Shown one piece after another: positions 9,323 to 18,940 of a DNA stretch of 64,000 nucleotides. The stretch covers positions 496,001 to 560,000 of the forward strand of contig OX337240.1 of NCBI GenBank assembly GCA_946965045.2. Reading direction: 5' to 3'. Within the stretch, counting starts at the first letter, position 1. Each line of letters opens with the position of its first letter. This DNA is from Epithemia pelagica. Taxonomy: Eukaryota > Bacillariophyta > Bacillariophyceae > Surirellales > Surirellaceae. A program made the translations under genes and the position numbers. The notes beneath the pieces were generated by a model that saw only the letters and a list, made by a program, of their open reading frames with translations, did not search any database and was not told where the DNA came from.

Positions 9323-10651
9323 ATGGCGGAGCCTCCACAGCCAACCCCTACACCTCATGAAGATGGTCCATCCAAGAAAAAACCAAAGCGTGTGGAGAAG
9401 CCCATGCCTGACTTTTTGAATGCGTTGGATACATCAACTCTAAATGACTTCCAGTTGACCACAGAATTTAAGATGATTAAAAACCAGCTCGGAGAAGAGG
9501 AACTGGTCGAAGTTGCCTGTACTATCTCAAGAGACAACCAGACAGCCCACCTGGATAAGGACCTGTCAGTCCATCTATTGAGAAAGCTGGTGAGAAAGAT
9601 TGGTATAACAAGGGGAAATCTCAACAAGACAGAATTGCGATACCACTTACTACGAACGAAACAAGAAATTGGTACGATCAACCGTCGCCTTGAACAAGTG
9701 CCGTCAACTCACTGTCGCATTATCAATGTAATCTTTCATCGTGATCACATTGATGATTTCATGACAATTAATGATGCCAGGCCAAGGGCAGTACAAGAAA
9801 CAGGGAACGGATCACATTTCCAACGATTTTGGAAGACTGTTACGGATGAAGTGAATGGATCGGAGTGTACTCCTATCAAACACAAGGACATCCCAGAGAT
9901 AATGAAGGGCAAGGAACCCTCCCCACAGATGCTATTCCCGGCCGAGAAAGACCAAGAAGACGACGCCAGCGATGTAGAGGTCGAGGTTGCAGTTCAACAA
10001 GATCCGTACGGCAAACTTGAAAAACGAGAAGATGACGAAAAGAATGAAGTGTACAACGACCATGTGGAAGATGCCATTTCTTCCGGAGTCAATCCCTCCA
10101 TTAAAAATACGCTTTCTGTCACAGAAAAAGAAGTCGAATCGTTATTGAAAATATTGGTCAAAGTACGGAAGTTCATGGAAACCGCAATGAATGCAAGTGG
10201 CAGTCACGATAGTGACGCAATGCAGTACACAAAACAAGCGATCTCCAAGGCAGGCACTAGCCAAATTACAAAGTTCACGGCTTACTATTTTTATTCCAAA
10301 AGCGAAACAATCGCAAACTTTGGGGATACCTTCACTTCTGTCCTTCCATCTTTTTTGGCCGTGGACAGTATCCCAAGCTCTGCGAAATCAAACAAAAAGG
10401 GCCCATCACGAGCAACAACGCCAACATCCATTGGCACAACAAATTCAAACGACCATTTGGTTGAGGCTCTTGAAGGAGTGAAAGATGCCATGTTAGAAGA
10501 CAACAAGAAACGTGATGAACGAATGGAACGAGCGCACGCACTCAATGAGTTCCAGTCCTTGAGACAGATGGTCAAGGAAGAAGAGGACGAGGACATGAAG
10601 AATGGAATGAAAAAGAAGATTGCTGAACTTGCAAAGGTTCTAGGTTATTAG
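9323..10651 (+). CDS. Harbinger accessory protein (possible SANT/Myb-like DNA-binding protein)
   Basis: 442 codons from the ATG at 9323, which follows the left inverted repeat by about 200 bp. The N-terminus is Pro/Lys-rich. A segment around residues 155-180 (FQRFWKTVTDEVN) resembles a helix of trihelix/SANT-type domains, but I cannot confirm the fold. The C-terminal third has a Ser/Thr-rich linker and a charged coiled-coil-like end with EEEDEDMKNG. Autonomous Harbinger elements usually carry a second Myb/SANT-like protein that binds the ends and helps import the transposase; position and partner fit that role. The function is inferred from context. Confidence 0.8.
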   Translation: MAEPPQPTPTPHEDGPSKKKPKRVEKPMPDFLNALDTSTLNDFQLTTEFKMIKNQLGEEELVEVACTISRDNQTAHLDKDLSVHLLRKLVRKIGITRGNLNKTELRYHLLRTKQEIGTINRRLEQVPSTHCRIINVIFHRDHIDDFMTINDARPRAVQETGNGSHFQRFWKTVTDEVNGSECTPIKHKDIPEIMKGKEPSPQMLFPAEKDQEDDASDVEVEVAVQQDPYGKLEKREDDEKNEVYNDHVEDAISSGVNPSIKNTLSVTEKEVESLLKILVKVRKFMETAMNASGSHDSDAMQYTKQAISKAGTSQITKFTAYYFYSKSETIANFGDTFTSVLPSFLAVDSIPSSAKSNKKGPSRATTPTSIGTTNSNDHLVEALEGVKDAMLEDNKKRDERMERAHALNEFQSLRQMVKEEEDEDMKNGMKKKIAELAKVLGY

Positions 10652-10671
10652 ATTATGATTTGCTTATAGCT

Positions 10672-11985
10672 TCATGCATTATTATCCTCTTCGTTCCTTT
10701 TCTTGTTGGAAAGTGGTCGTACCAAGTTTCTGTCACGGATGCGTTCTGCCATTTGATGGCGAGTGGCAGAATGCCCTTTCGGTAGAGGCCTTCTTCTTGG
10801 AGTTCCATCCTCATTGTATAGCATGGGATTTCCACGTTCATCAGATGGCTGGGATGGTGCGTAGCTAATGTCACCTGCTTCTTGCACCTCCTGTACCATG
10901 TCCTCCACAGACGCACCCTGATCGAGTCGGAATTTTACCACGTAATTATGCAACCTTGCAATTGCCATCACAATGTTTGGAAGATTCCTCGTTACCTGTC
11001 TTGGCTGTTGTAAGAAACGCCACTTCATCTGCATAAGCCCAAATGCCATTTCGATGCGGATCCGGAGTTGCGATGCGAAGAAATTAAAATTATCGTATAG
11101 AGGCTCATCTCTATTAACACCATAAAATATCGGTGCTAGACGCTCTGTTGGGTGATAAGCCGCATCCCCAATAGCAACGTACCCATTGGGTAAATTGTCA
11201 ATAAGACTTCCAAGGGTGCACTGCTCGATCGCAACTTTGTCGTTCTGACTGCCAGGTCCAGCTAGCGCAAAATAAATGAACTGGGAGTTATGATCACAGG
11301 CCGCTTGGATATTTATTCCAAATTTCTTGTAGTGCCCAGAATAGAACACGCGTTGGTTGCCTACCAGTTTCTTGCGAGGTTGTTCCACATGGAGAAGGTA
11401 TCCATCTAGTACTGCAACGCAATTGACTATTGCGTCGTCGTACGATATGGATCTAAAGCCTAAGGCGGCTGTAGCACATTCACTTTCGGACTTGGGAAAT
11501 GCCATATCAAATTTGCTATTCTGACAAATTTCACGGCAAACTTCGTGGATAATGTGGTATGCTGTTGACTTCCCACAGCCAAAGTTCCTTCGGATGTCGT
11601 GCATACTCCCACCCCCTAGGTACCGGAGCGTGATGTAGAGACGAATCTCACTGGCTATCACTCCACCTCGCTTGGCACCCATTCTTCTATTCTTATGAAG
11701 ACCATCCTTGAGAATCTCGTGCAGTTTTTCAAAGGCCTTCAGGGGCATCCTCAAACACTTGATGAAGTCCTTCTCGTTATTTTTCATGTGGGCTTCCGAG
11801 AACGTCTTCCAGTCCACACGTTTGAGTGGAATCCTTGATCTGCGTCTCCTGGTTGATTTCTTGATTTTCTTGAGTAACATTATGATTTCAGTAAGTCTAG
11901 CAATCTTTTCTACATTTTGGTGTTGAGACTCCATTTCCGTGGTTTCCATCTCCTCCAATTTTTCGTAATTAGACTTTGACGTCAT
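10672..11985 (-). CDS. Harbinger transposase (DDE_Tnp_4-like nuclease)
   Basis: The first ATG in frame is at 11985, giving 437 codons; the frame is open to 12093 without another ATG. The catalytic core is recognisable. A first Asp lies in VAVLDGYLL, a second in AIGDAAYHP, and the Glu in RIRIEMAFGLMQMKWR, the arrangement typical of PIF/Harbinger transposases. An N-terminal helix-turn-helix-like region includes RYLGGGSMHDI and FGCGKSTAYHI. The enzyme would cut and reinsert the element at a 3-bp target. It faces the accessory ORF tail to tail inside the inverted ends. No stops or frameshifts are seen. Confidence 0.93.
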   Translation of the reverse strand: MTSKSNYEKLEEMETTEMESQHQNVEKIARLTEIIMLLKKIKKSTRRRRSRIPLKRVDWKTFSEAHMKNNEKDFIKCLRMPLKAFEKLHEILKDGLHKNRRMGAKRGGVIASEIRLYITLRYLGGGSMHDIRRNFGCGKSTAYHIIHEVCREICQNSKFDMAFPKSESECATAALGFRSISYDDAIVNCVAVLDGYLLHVEQPRKKLVGNQRVFYSGHYKKFGINIQAACDHNSQFIYFALAGPGSQNDKVAIEQCTLGSLIDNLPNGYVAIGDAAYHPTERLAPIFYGVNRDEPLYDNFNFFASQLRIRIEMAFGLMQMKWRFLQQPRQVTRNLPNIVMAIARLHNYVVKFRLDQGASVEDMVQEVQEAGDISYAPSQPSDERGNPMLYNEDGTPRRRPLPKGHSATRHQMAERIRDRNLVRPLSNKKRNEEDNNA

Positions 11986-12161
11986 GGCGTTGACTTTTGC
12001 TGTTTGATTGTTGGTCTCTTGGTGCACATGGATGAGGCATGTTTGTAGACGGGGGATGAAGACAGACGGGCGGGGGATGTGAAAAAAGTTCACACGTGAA
12101 CTTCATGATTGGACCCTCAATTTTCACGCCTAAAAACTGTGACATGCCGAAGCTGTTTTTG

Positions 12162-12201
12162 TGTGAACTTTGTGAATGTTCACACAAGATAAGACCAACC
12201 C
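12162..12201 (-). repeat. Right terminal inverted repeat of the Harbinger element
   Basis: Reverse complement of 9082-9121 with two mismatches. It is followed by the TCA target duplication at 12202-12204. Confidence 0.93.
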
Positions 12202-12204
12202 TCA

Positions 12205-13374
12205 GTCAGTCATGTCCAAAGCAAAACAAGAAACAAGAAGATTGCCACAAGGATGCGCGCGTCCCGAAACTACAACACACCCAACGGAACAGCGCCCCAT
12301 ATGGCATTCGTTCCACAATCCCATTCCGGACACGTGGCATTCACGACCCGTCGTCGCAAAAGACTCGCCAGGATCATCATCATCATCATCATTCGGTATC
12401 ATCATCATCATTTTATATCCTTGCATGGCATATGCTCCGTTGGCTTTGGAGCACACCATGCGACCACGGACAACTCTGAGCACTACTAGAAGGAGCAGAT
12501 ATCATCTGCCTCGTGGTCCACCTTCTTCAGTGGAACCGTACGAGTTCCACGCCGGCTATAGCTTAGTTTGTGTGTGTGTGTGTACGTGAATGGAGGAAAC
12601 AACCACCACCCAACAAGAAGGGACCAGGCAAGATTCCACCTCTCGAGAAAGTACGCGCTCTTCGTCGTCAAGTCCGTCGTGGTCTCCTGTATTTGTCTCG
12701 GGCGGAACCAGTCCGTTCGTCAGCGACAAACAAAATGGAGTGGCAACCACCACCAGAAGAAGAACAGAACCGATGGATGGAGACACACAGGTTGCTCTCG
12801 ATGAATGGGTCGAATGATCTTTCTGGACTTATTACCACCTGTAGAGCTCTCGATGAACAGGTCGAATGATCTTTATGGACCTATTACCTACTGTAGAATA
12901 TCGTGACGTGTACAGCACTCGATCTGCCGTTAGAGAGGGTATCGTTTGTTACAATAGCAGTACTGCTCACAGTGGCCCTTGATGAGACACTGCATTCCTT
13001 ACGAGTGATGAAGACGTGGCGCAAGATTCGGTTGATAGGCAGCCGCATCCGACTACTGTTGCCCGTTCCGAAACGGATTGGCAGTCACCTGTAGTCTTCT
13101 GGCAAAGGAGCCATGCCAAACGAATAGAGTCTTTCCAGAAAAAAGAGTGGTATGCTATTAAATCTCATAAAAATAATTACTATGAAGCTGATGTAGTACG
13201 TACGACGAGATATTTGCATCGAAAGCAACAATCATAAACGTGGCATATATATGTGTATACGCACGACCAATGGTCCCTCCATCCAATTTCACGGGGACAA
13301 CCTGTGCACCACGAGAGGGGTGTGTGTGTGTGTTTATCGTTTGCGTCAAACAAACGACCTGTTTTCGTGTGCGA
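12205..13374. other. Intergenic stretch with simple repeats
   Basis: No convincing gene was found; the short frames here overlap in several phases and are low in complexity. It contains an (ATC)n run near 12374-12412 and short GT-repeat runs near 12568 and 13320. It lies downstream of the RecQ-RdRP gene. Confidence 0.6.
12794..12896. repeat. Two tandem 51-bp units
   Basis: Units 12794-12844 and 12846-12896 start GCTCTCGATGAA and end CTGTAG, with a period of 52 bp and several mismatches. No coding role is evident. Confidence 0.85.
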
Positions 13375-16300
13375 CTAGGACTTGGCAAAGAGGGCGGGTT
13401 CAATGGCGGCGCTAATCAACAAACTGTTTTCGGCCGGACAAAAGACGCGCAAAAGTTCCATTCCAGCCACGCCCCAGACAAATTCCATGGGACCACCGGA
13501 ATAGGAATGCTTGATTCTATCGCAACAATTCTTGCGCTTCGCCATCCATTCCTTGTCTCGGTCCCAACCCACCTTGTATAAGAGAGCCGCTCGAAAGTCT
13601 CGCTTGACTTCCATCAAACCGCCCATGGTAGCGCCGGAGTCGACCCACCCACCATCCGAATCCATGAGTTCGAATCGCTTTTGTTTGAAGTAGTCAATTT
13701 TCCATTGGTCCATCTTGACAATATGTTCCTCCGTTTCCTCTTCTGTTGCAAAGGTTGAATCCTTGGCAGGGTGGCTTTCCATGTACTTGGCTTTGTCGGC
13801 AAGGAAGCTATCCACGGCACTTGCCATTTTTTCCCAGTATCTCTGGAAAGAGGGATGATGACGAAACCGTTTGACTATTTTCTCCACGCGAGGGTCCACT
13901 CCAGGACCCAACTCGGATTCTTCCATACCCGCAATTGCCCTGTTCATGGTCTCTCGGAGCGTCCGAAACAAACGACCCAACACCTTTTCGGACCGGTACG
14001 AATTCTGAACAACCACACATTTGACACACCAGTCGGGAGTCCTGATTCGTTTGGTAATATCTCGGTATTCCTTGTCACTCAGAAATGCTGTCATGAAACA
14101 GACCACAGTTATGAGTTTGTCCTATTGTTTGAAAGCACATGATAGAACACAGTAAAACTTACGTGTATCGGGGACGTCGACTTGAAGAAATGAAGCTCGG
14201 CCTAGCTGTCTAGCCTCTTCGGAATCAAACCCCTTGTAATCAATAGCCGCATCCAATTGTGTTGCCAGTTTTCCCAGTGTCACATGGTGTAAGAATGACT
14301 TGCGAGCGTAAGAAACTTCAGTCAGCCGGTTGTCCTTGCCCCAAGCAATTATTTGGCCCAATGGATGGGGTTGATCCACAATGTCATCAACCTCCATTGG
14401 CGGATTCTCCGGTTGGACATGCATCAGCAAATCCTTGTTCCACGAAACCCAAGCAAGATCTCCGTCGTAGTCCCCACCAGACATTTTGTCGGCCTCGCTC
14501 CGCTTACCCTTGTTACACAAAACAATGCAATTCGAAAGGTCTGCAAAAACAAAATTGAGCAGCGCTCAAACAATGCATCAACCACAATACACTTGCACTT
14601 ACGACTAAAGAAATCAAACGACTCTTCTCCACTCCTCATGAGCTCTGGAGCCAGGTATGGTGTCTCTCGTGTTTTGTCATTCGCTCGCATCTTAAGCTCC
14701 GTAAGCGATACGAGCTTCAGTCTGCGCAAATCTCCAGCAAAATACGACGGAGATCTCATGGCCAGGATTTCCTCGGCTGACTTGTTGAGACGACTCGTCG
14801 CAACAAAAGCCTCTCCTTCTTCCATCAGCATTGTATGGTCGGCATACATGCGCAGATACACACAACCTGGCAACGGATAGTTGGCCTTTTCCTGGAGTGA
14901 CCGAAACATTTTGGCCACCAGCTTTCTTTTAAAACGACGAAGTTCCGGGTCTGTAAGTCCAACCGTTGCACACTCCAACATGAGGCATTGACGACTGTCA
15001 GTCGTATCCCTCAGCACACCGTTGCGCTGTTTTTCCCTGAGGTGCTTTACCCAAGCCATTCTTGCCTCATCACCAGACCTGGAAAGACATTCCAGATCCG
15101 CAATGGCAGGTTTCAAGCAATGAGTTTCGAAAAACTCCCAAGGGACTCCCAAATGCTCCAATTGTTGAATAATTCGAGCATTGAGAGTGGCTGCACCGGG
15201 CTCTTTGTCCCAGGTGCTCACCTCAAAAATATTGTGCTCTTCGTTATGCTCGTCCATATTGCTTGGAGCGTATTGCACCAAACATGATTGCGGAACGCAA
15301 AACTTCAATTGACTTGTTCTACAATGAACCACAATCTCAGAGCCCAAGGACGTGTCAAGAACCCAAGTCCCCTTGAACCCACCGAGGCGACCTTGAAACC
15401 CTGTATAGGGACAAAGTTTTTCATCCGATCGTTTTAAAATCGGTAGTTGCTCCTGATATCGTTCCCATACCATGTTCAACGCGGGTAACGATATCAACCC
15501 GCATCCGTCAATCTCCGCAAAGTCATTACCAAGGTCGAAGTCAGGCACAATCACTACAGAGCCCTTCGGCAACGCTGCCGTTGGTGTAGTCTTTGAAAAC
15601 ATGAGCTTCATTCGTTTCATGCGCTTCGCAATGGTCATGGTCTTATTCATGTCCTGAGGCATTGCCCACTCTACGACTTGCTTGACCGTGATCGGCGTCA
15701 ATCCCGGTCCCTTTTCTGCGAAAAGGACAAACTGTTGTGGATCTTTGTCCTTCTTACACCAAAGGTATCGGTAGGTACGGTCAAAAAGACGTTTTGAGCA
15801 CCCCTCGGAGATACCTTTACCGGCAAAGAGTTCTTTTACATGTTCAGAGGGGACGTCTTTCTTCACCCGCAATGTCAAGAAACGATCCGCACCAAATCTT
15901 CGGAAAATTCTTCGGTCACGTGCAGGCTCGGGAGCGCAAAGTTCCAAGACTCCTTCCACACCTCGTACCGTCCCAGTCCAATATAGTCCGTGGCCAGTTC
16001 GTTCAGCGTCAAGAAGAAGATCCATGTTCAAATGTTTCAGTCCTTTACACTGAGACATATACTTGCATGCTTTTTCCAGCCTCCCGTCATGATTGTCGTC
16101 ATCATATGCGTACAGACCAACAATCGCGTTGAACTGACTGTGATTTTCCCGGTGTTTGGAAAGCTTCTGAAGTCCATATTGCACAAGGATTGGCATTTTC
16201 CCCCTTCTTTCCTTATCGATGGAATCTTCAAGGCTAATTTTTAGGTGGTTGCCGCTTGCAACCTGTATTAGATTCTCCGGGGGCAAGGATTTGAGAATTT

Positions 16301-18628
16301 GAAAACCTCCTACTTTGCCATTTTCTGTTCTCTGAATCAGGTTATCAATGAGCTTTGACCGTGTTTTCATGGACCGTTCATGTATGCCCAGCCCTTTCTC
16401 AAAAGTCTCATTCATGTATTGTACCAAGTCATGAAGTAGACTTTGATCCGAACAGCCAGAAAGTAGATTCTGGATGAAGTCCTTCTCTTGAATGTTCGAC
16501 AAGGACCTCATAACATTTCGCGAGATGTTATGCCATGCACCGTATTCCCTTTGGTTGTTTTGCTCAATGTCATTGAACCTTGGCACTCTGCTGAACTCCG
16601 CTTTCATCTTCTTGAGAAAACTGGTTAACCTGTGAGTCACGGACCTTTGGTTTGAAGGCTGTAGTTTCGCTGCACAGTTATCACAAAGTATTCTTCTTCC
16701 ATCGGCAACGGAGCATCTAACTTCGGTTGAATCACGCACCAGGGTGGAGCGAGCTAAGGCTTCTCTACGACAGATACTGCCATTCCAAGCATACGCAGTA
16801 ACAAGGCTAAGCTTGGACTCCATAGCCTCTTGCTGATTCCCCGGCTGACGTCCATATATCTCTCTCAAGGTTGTACGATCTTCCAACCGAAAGAACATGT
16901 AACAATACGTCAGCTTGCCGTCACGACCAGCTCTTCCTGTTTGCTGCAAATATTCATCTGGAAAGACATGAGAGTTCCAATGAAAAATTGGCAGTCCGAC
17001 AAGACAAGAAAAAAACTTACCGAGGGACTCTGGCATCTGAACATGGAAACAGAATCGGACATCTTTTGGGAGATCATCGACTCCTCTGCCCAGCGCGGAA
17101 TTCGCACATAGCACCTGCATCTCCGGACTCTTGAATTCCTTTAGCGTTTTGTTGTTGCTTTCCTTTTCGTCCGGCGTTTCAGCCCGGACAAAGGTTCCGG
17201 ATGATAAACCAATTGATTTCAGTTTATTTTGAAACTCATAGACCTTTTTCTTGCCAACAAAGTAGCAAACCGCCTTCGGCTTCGTCTCCTCGCATCCATC
17301 TAAGATTTCTTTGATTCGGGAAGCGACTTTGTCAGCGGTTGTTTTCCGTTCAACCATGTAGAAATGATGCTTGGGCAGCGGGTCACAATGTATAAAAAGC
17401 TTTGGTTTTCGGTGTGATCCATGTTTCCGCGTTACGATCTTCACTACGCTTTCTGAGGCGGTTGCAGAAAGAAACATTCTGTATCATTGATGAGAATGAC
17501 AAGGAAGAGAGATCACAGTTCTCATGCGGCGTACTTACATGGGCACAGTTGTAAGATACCTGCGAATCATTGGTACAATTGAAGCATACGCTTCTCGGGA
17601 AACACCGGCCTTCATGCCTTCTTCCACACTGACATCAAGCACTTTGGTGAGAGTCATCACCGAATGAAAAACCATATTCGTCTCAGACGTACCATAAATC
17701 GAATTCGTCAATGACAATTCTTGCAAGCTTGCCTTGCTTACTGAGATCGGACAATTGGTTTATGGGCGCGTCTCGGTAAATGAGTTCAGGGGTCGTGACT
17801 ATGACCAGAGGCTCCTTTCCACGTTTCCAGTTCTTCGCCAAATCTGCCAGCCGGTCTAAGGCCGGCAGCGTTTTACAGCTACCCTTTGCTTCATCAAGTT
17901 TGAGCAGCTTTTCGCATGGGATTTGGCGTTTCTTTAGTTCCTGTAAAAGGCTTTCAATCAGTGCCCTCAGAGGCTCCACCACGATAGTGATTCCACCGTA
18001 CAACACAGCAGGAACCAGAAAGCACATGGTCTGTTTTGGCCCAGCAACAAACACCGTGAGACAGAAAGGATATGGACTTGCAGGACTGCCACCACATACA
18101 ACCTACCTTTCCAAACCCACAAGGAGCGTTCACTATGATATCTTTTCCCGGATGCTCAATGGCCTCTGTACAAACTACTTGTTGCAGTGTTTTGAGGGAT
18201 TCCAACTGTAGCCTCGCCTTGGCCTTATCAAGCAACGACCGAGTAACTTGTCGTATATTCATTATCCCCGTATCTTCTGCATCCACGTATTGAATATCGA
18301 CGACGTCTTTCAGTTCCAAACAAACGTCATTAATTTCACTTGCAAGCTCCGGGAAAAGCTTCTTGAACGGCTGCATCAAAACAAGAGCCGTTTTTCGGGC
18401 AGCATTGAAGGAAGATGCCTCCATCTCCTCCCAGTCAGCATCCACAACCCAACGCTGTTTCCAGTGCGGTACTTGTTCCGACACCTTCGGACGAGTCTTC
18501 TCGCCCGCCTTCTTCCCAGTCTTCTCATTCTCGTCGTCTTCCTGCTCACTCATTTCTTCATCGTCACTCGCTTCCTGTACCTCCTGGACACTCATTTCTT
18601 CATCGTCACTCGCTTCTTGTGCCTCCAT
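13375..18628 (-). CDS. RecQ-type helicase fused to a cellular RNA-dependent RNA polymerase
   Basis: Joined exons are 18628-18107, 18030-17693, 17628-17539, 17478-17021, 16957-14603, 14540-14163 and 14087-13375 (1617 aa); all junctions keep frame. The N-terminus is acidic. The helicase has motif I APCGFGKT at the first junction, a DEFD motif II, SATAS, and YLQQTGRAGRDG, followed by a RecQ-like zinc module (CRR then CDNC, near residue 560). The C-terminal half is a eukaryotic RdRP of the RDR/QDE-1 class with MSGGDYDGDLAWV near residue 1280, the DxDGD catalytic loop. Such RdRPs make double-stranded RNA for silencing; in Neurospora the RecQ QDE-3 and RdRP QDE-1 act in one pathway. The start is uncertain, since the frame is open to 18919 with a possible splice acceptor at 18780. 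Motif II departs from the RecQ DEAH. Confidence 0.9.
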
Positions 18629-18838
18629 CCATGTACTGTAGCTCGTAGTAATACTTGCCGTCGTCGTCGTCGTCTTCTTCTTCCTGCGGCCCACCTGTTT
18701 CTCCTTCCCAGTCTTCCTCAGATGCCGTTCGGATTCGGAGTCAAACCCATCCGAGTCATCCGAAGACTCAACGGACGATCTAGGTAGTAATAAAAAAAGA
18801 AAATGCGCACAACTGTGAGACTCTGTGTTTGTACGCAC

Positions 18839-18920
18839 ACCGAACCGACTCATCCGACAAACACGCCAAAATCGAAAACACCGAACCGACTCATCCGACA
18901 AACACGCCAAAATCGACAAC
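18839..18920. repeat. Two tandem 41-bp units
   Basis: ACCGAACCGACTCATCCGAC opens both 18839-18879 and 18880-18920, and the units differ at one base. They lie between the RecQ-RdRP gene and the stop of the next minus-strand gene, so they could be promoter or terminator sequence. Confidence 0.9.
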
Positions 18921-18940
18921 GCTCCACAACCAACCGTGAC

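Larger units (their letters stand above)
9082..12201. mobile_element. PIF/Harbinger-type DNA transposon, 3120 bp
   Basis: The element begins GGGTTGGTCTTATCTT and ends with its reverse complement. The inverted ends are 40 bp with two mismatches (9082-9121 and 12162-12201). The trinucleotide TCA flanks both ends (9079-9081 and 12202-12204), as expected for the 3-bp duplications of this superfamily, although TAA or TTA is more usual. Inside lie two convergent ORFs, a DDE_Tnp_4-like transposase (minus) and an accessory protein (plus), 20 bp apart at their stops. Further TTCACA-type subterminal repeats occur inside both ends. Both ORFs look intact, so the copy could be autonomous. Confidence 0.93.

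Noticed and set aside
12202-12817. Several 90-140 codon frames downstream of the Harbinger element
   Set aside because: They run through ATC and GT simple repeats in multiple phases; none looks like a protein.
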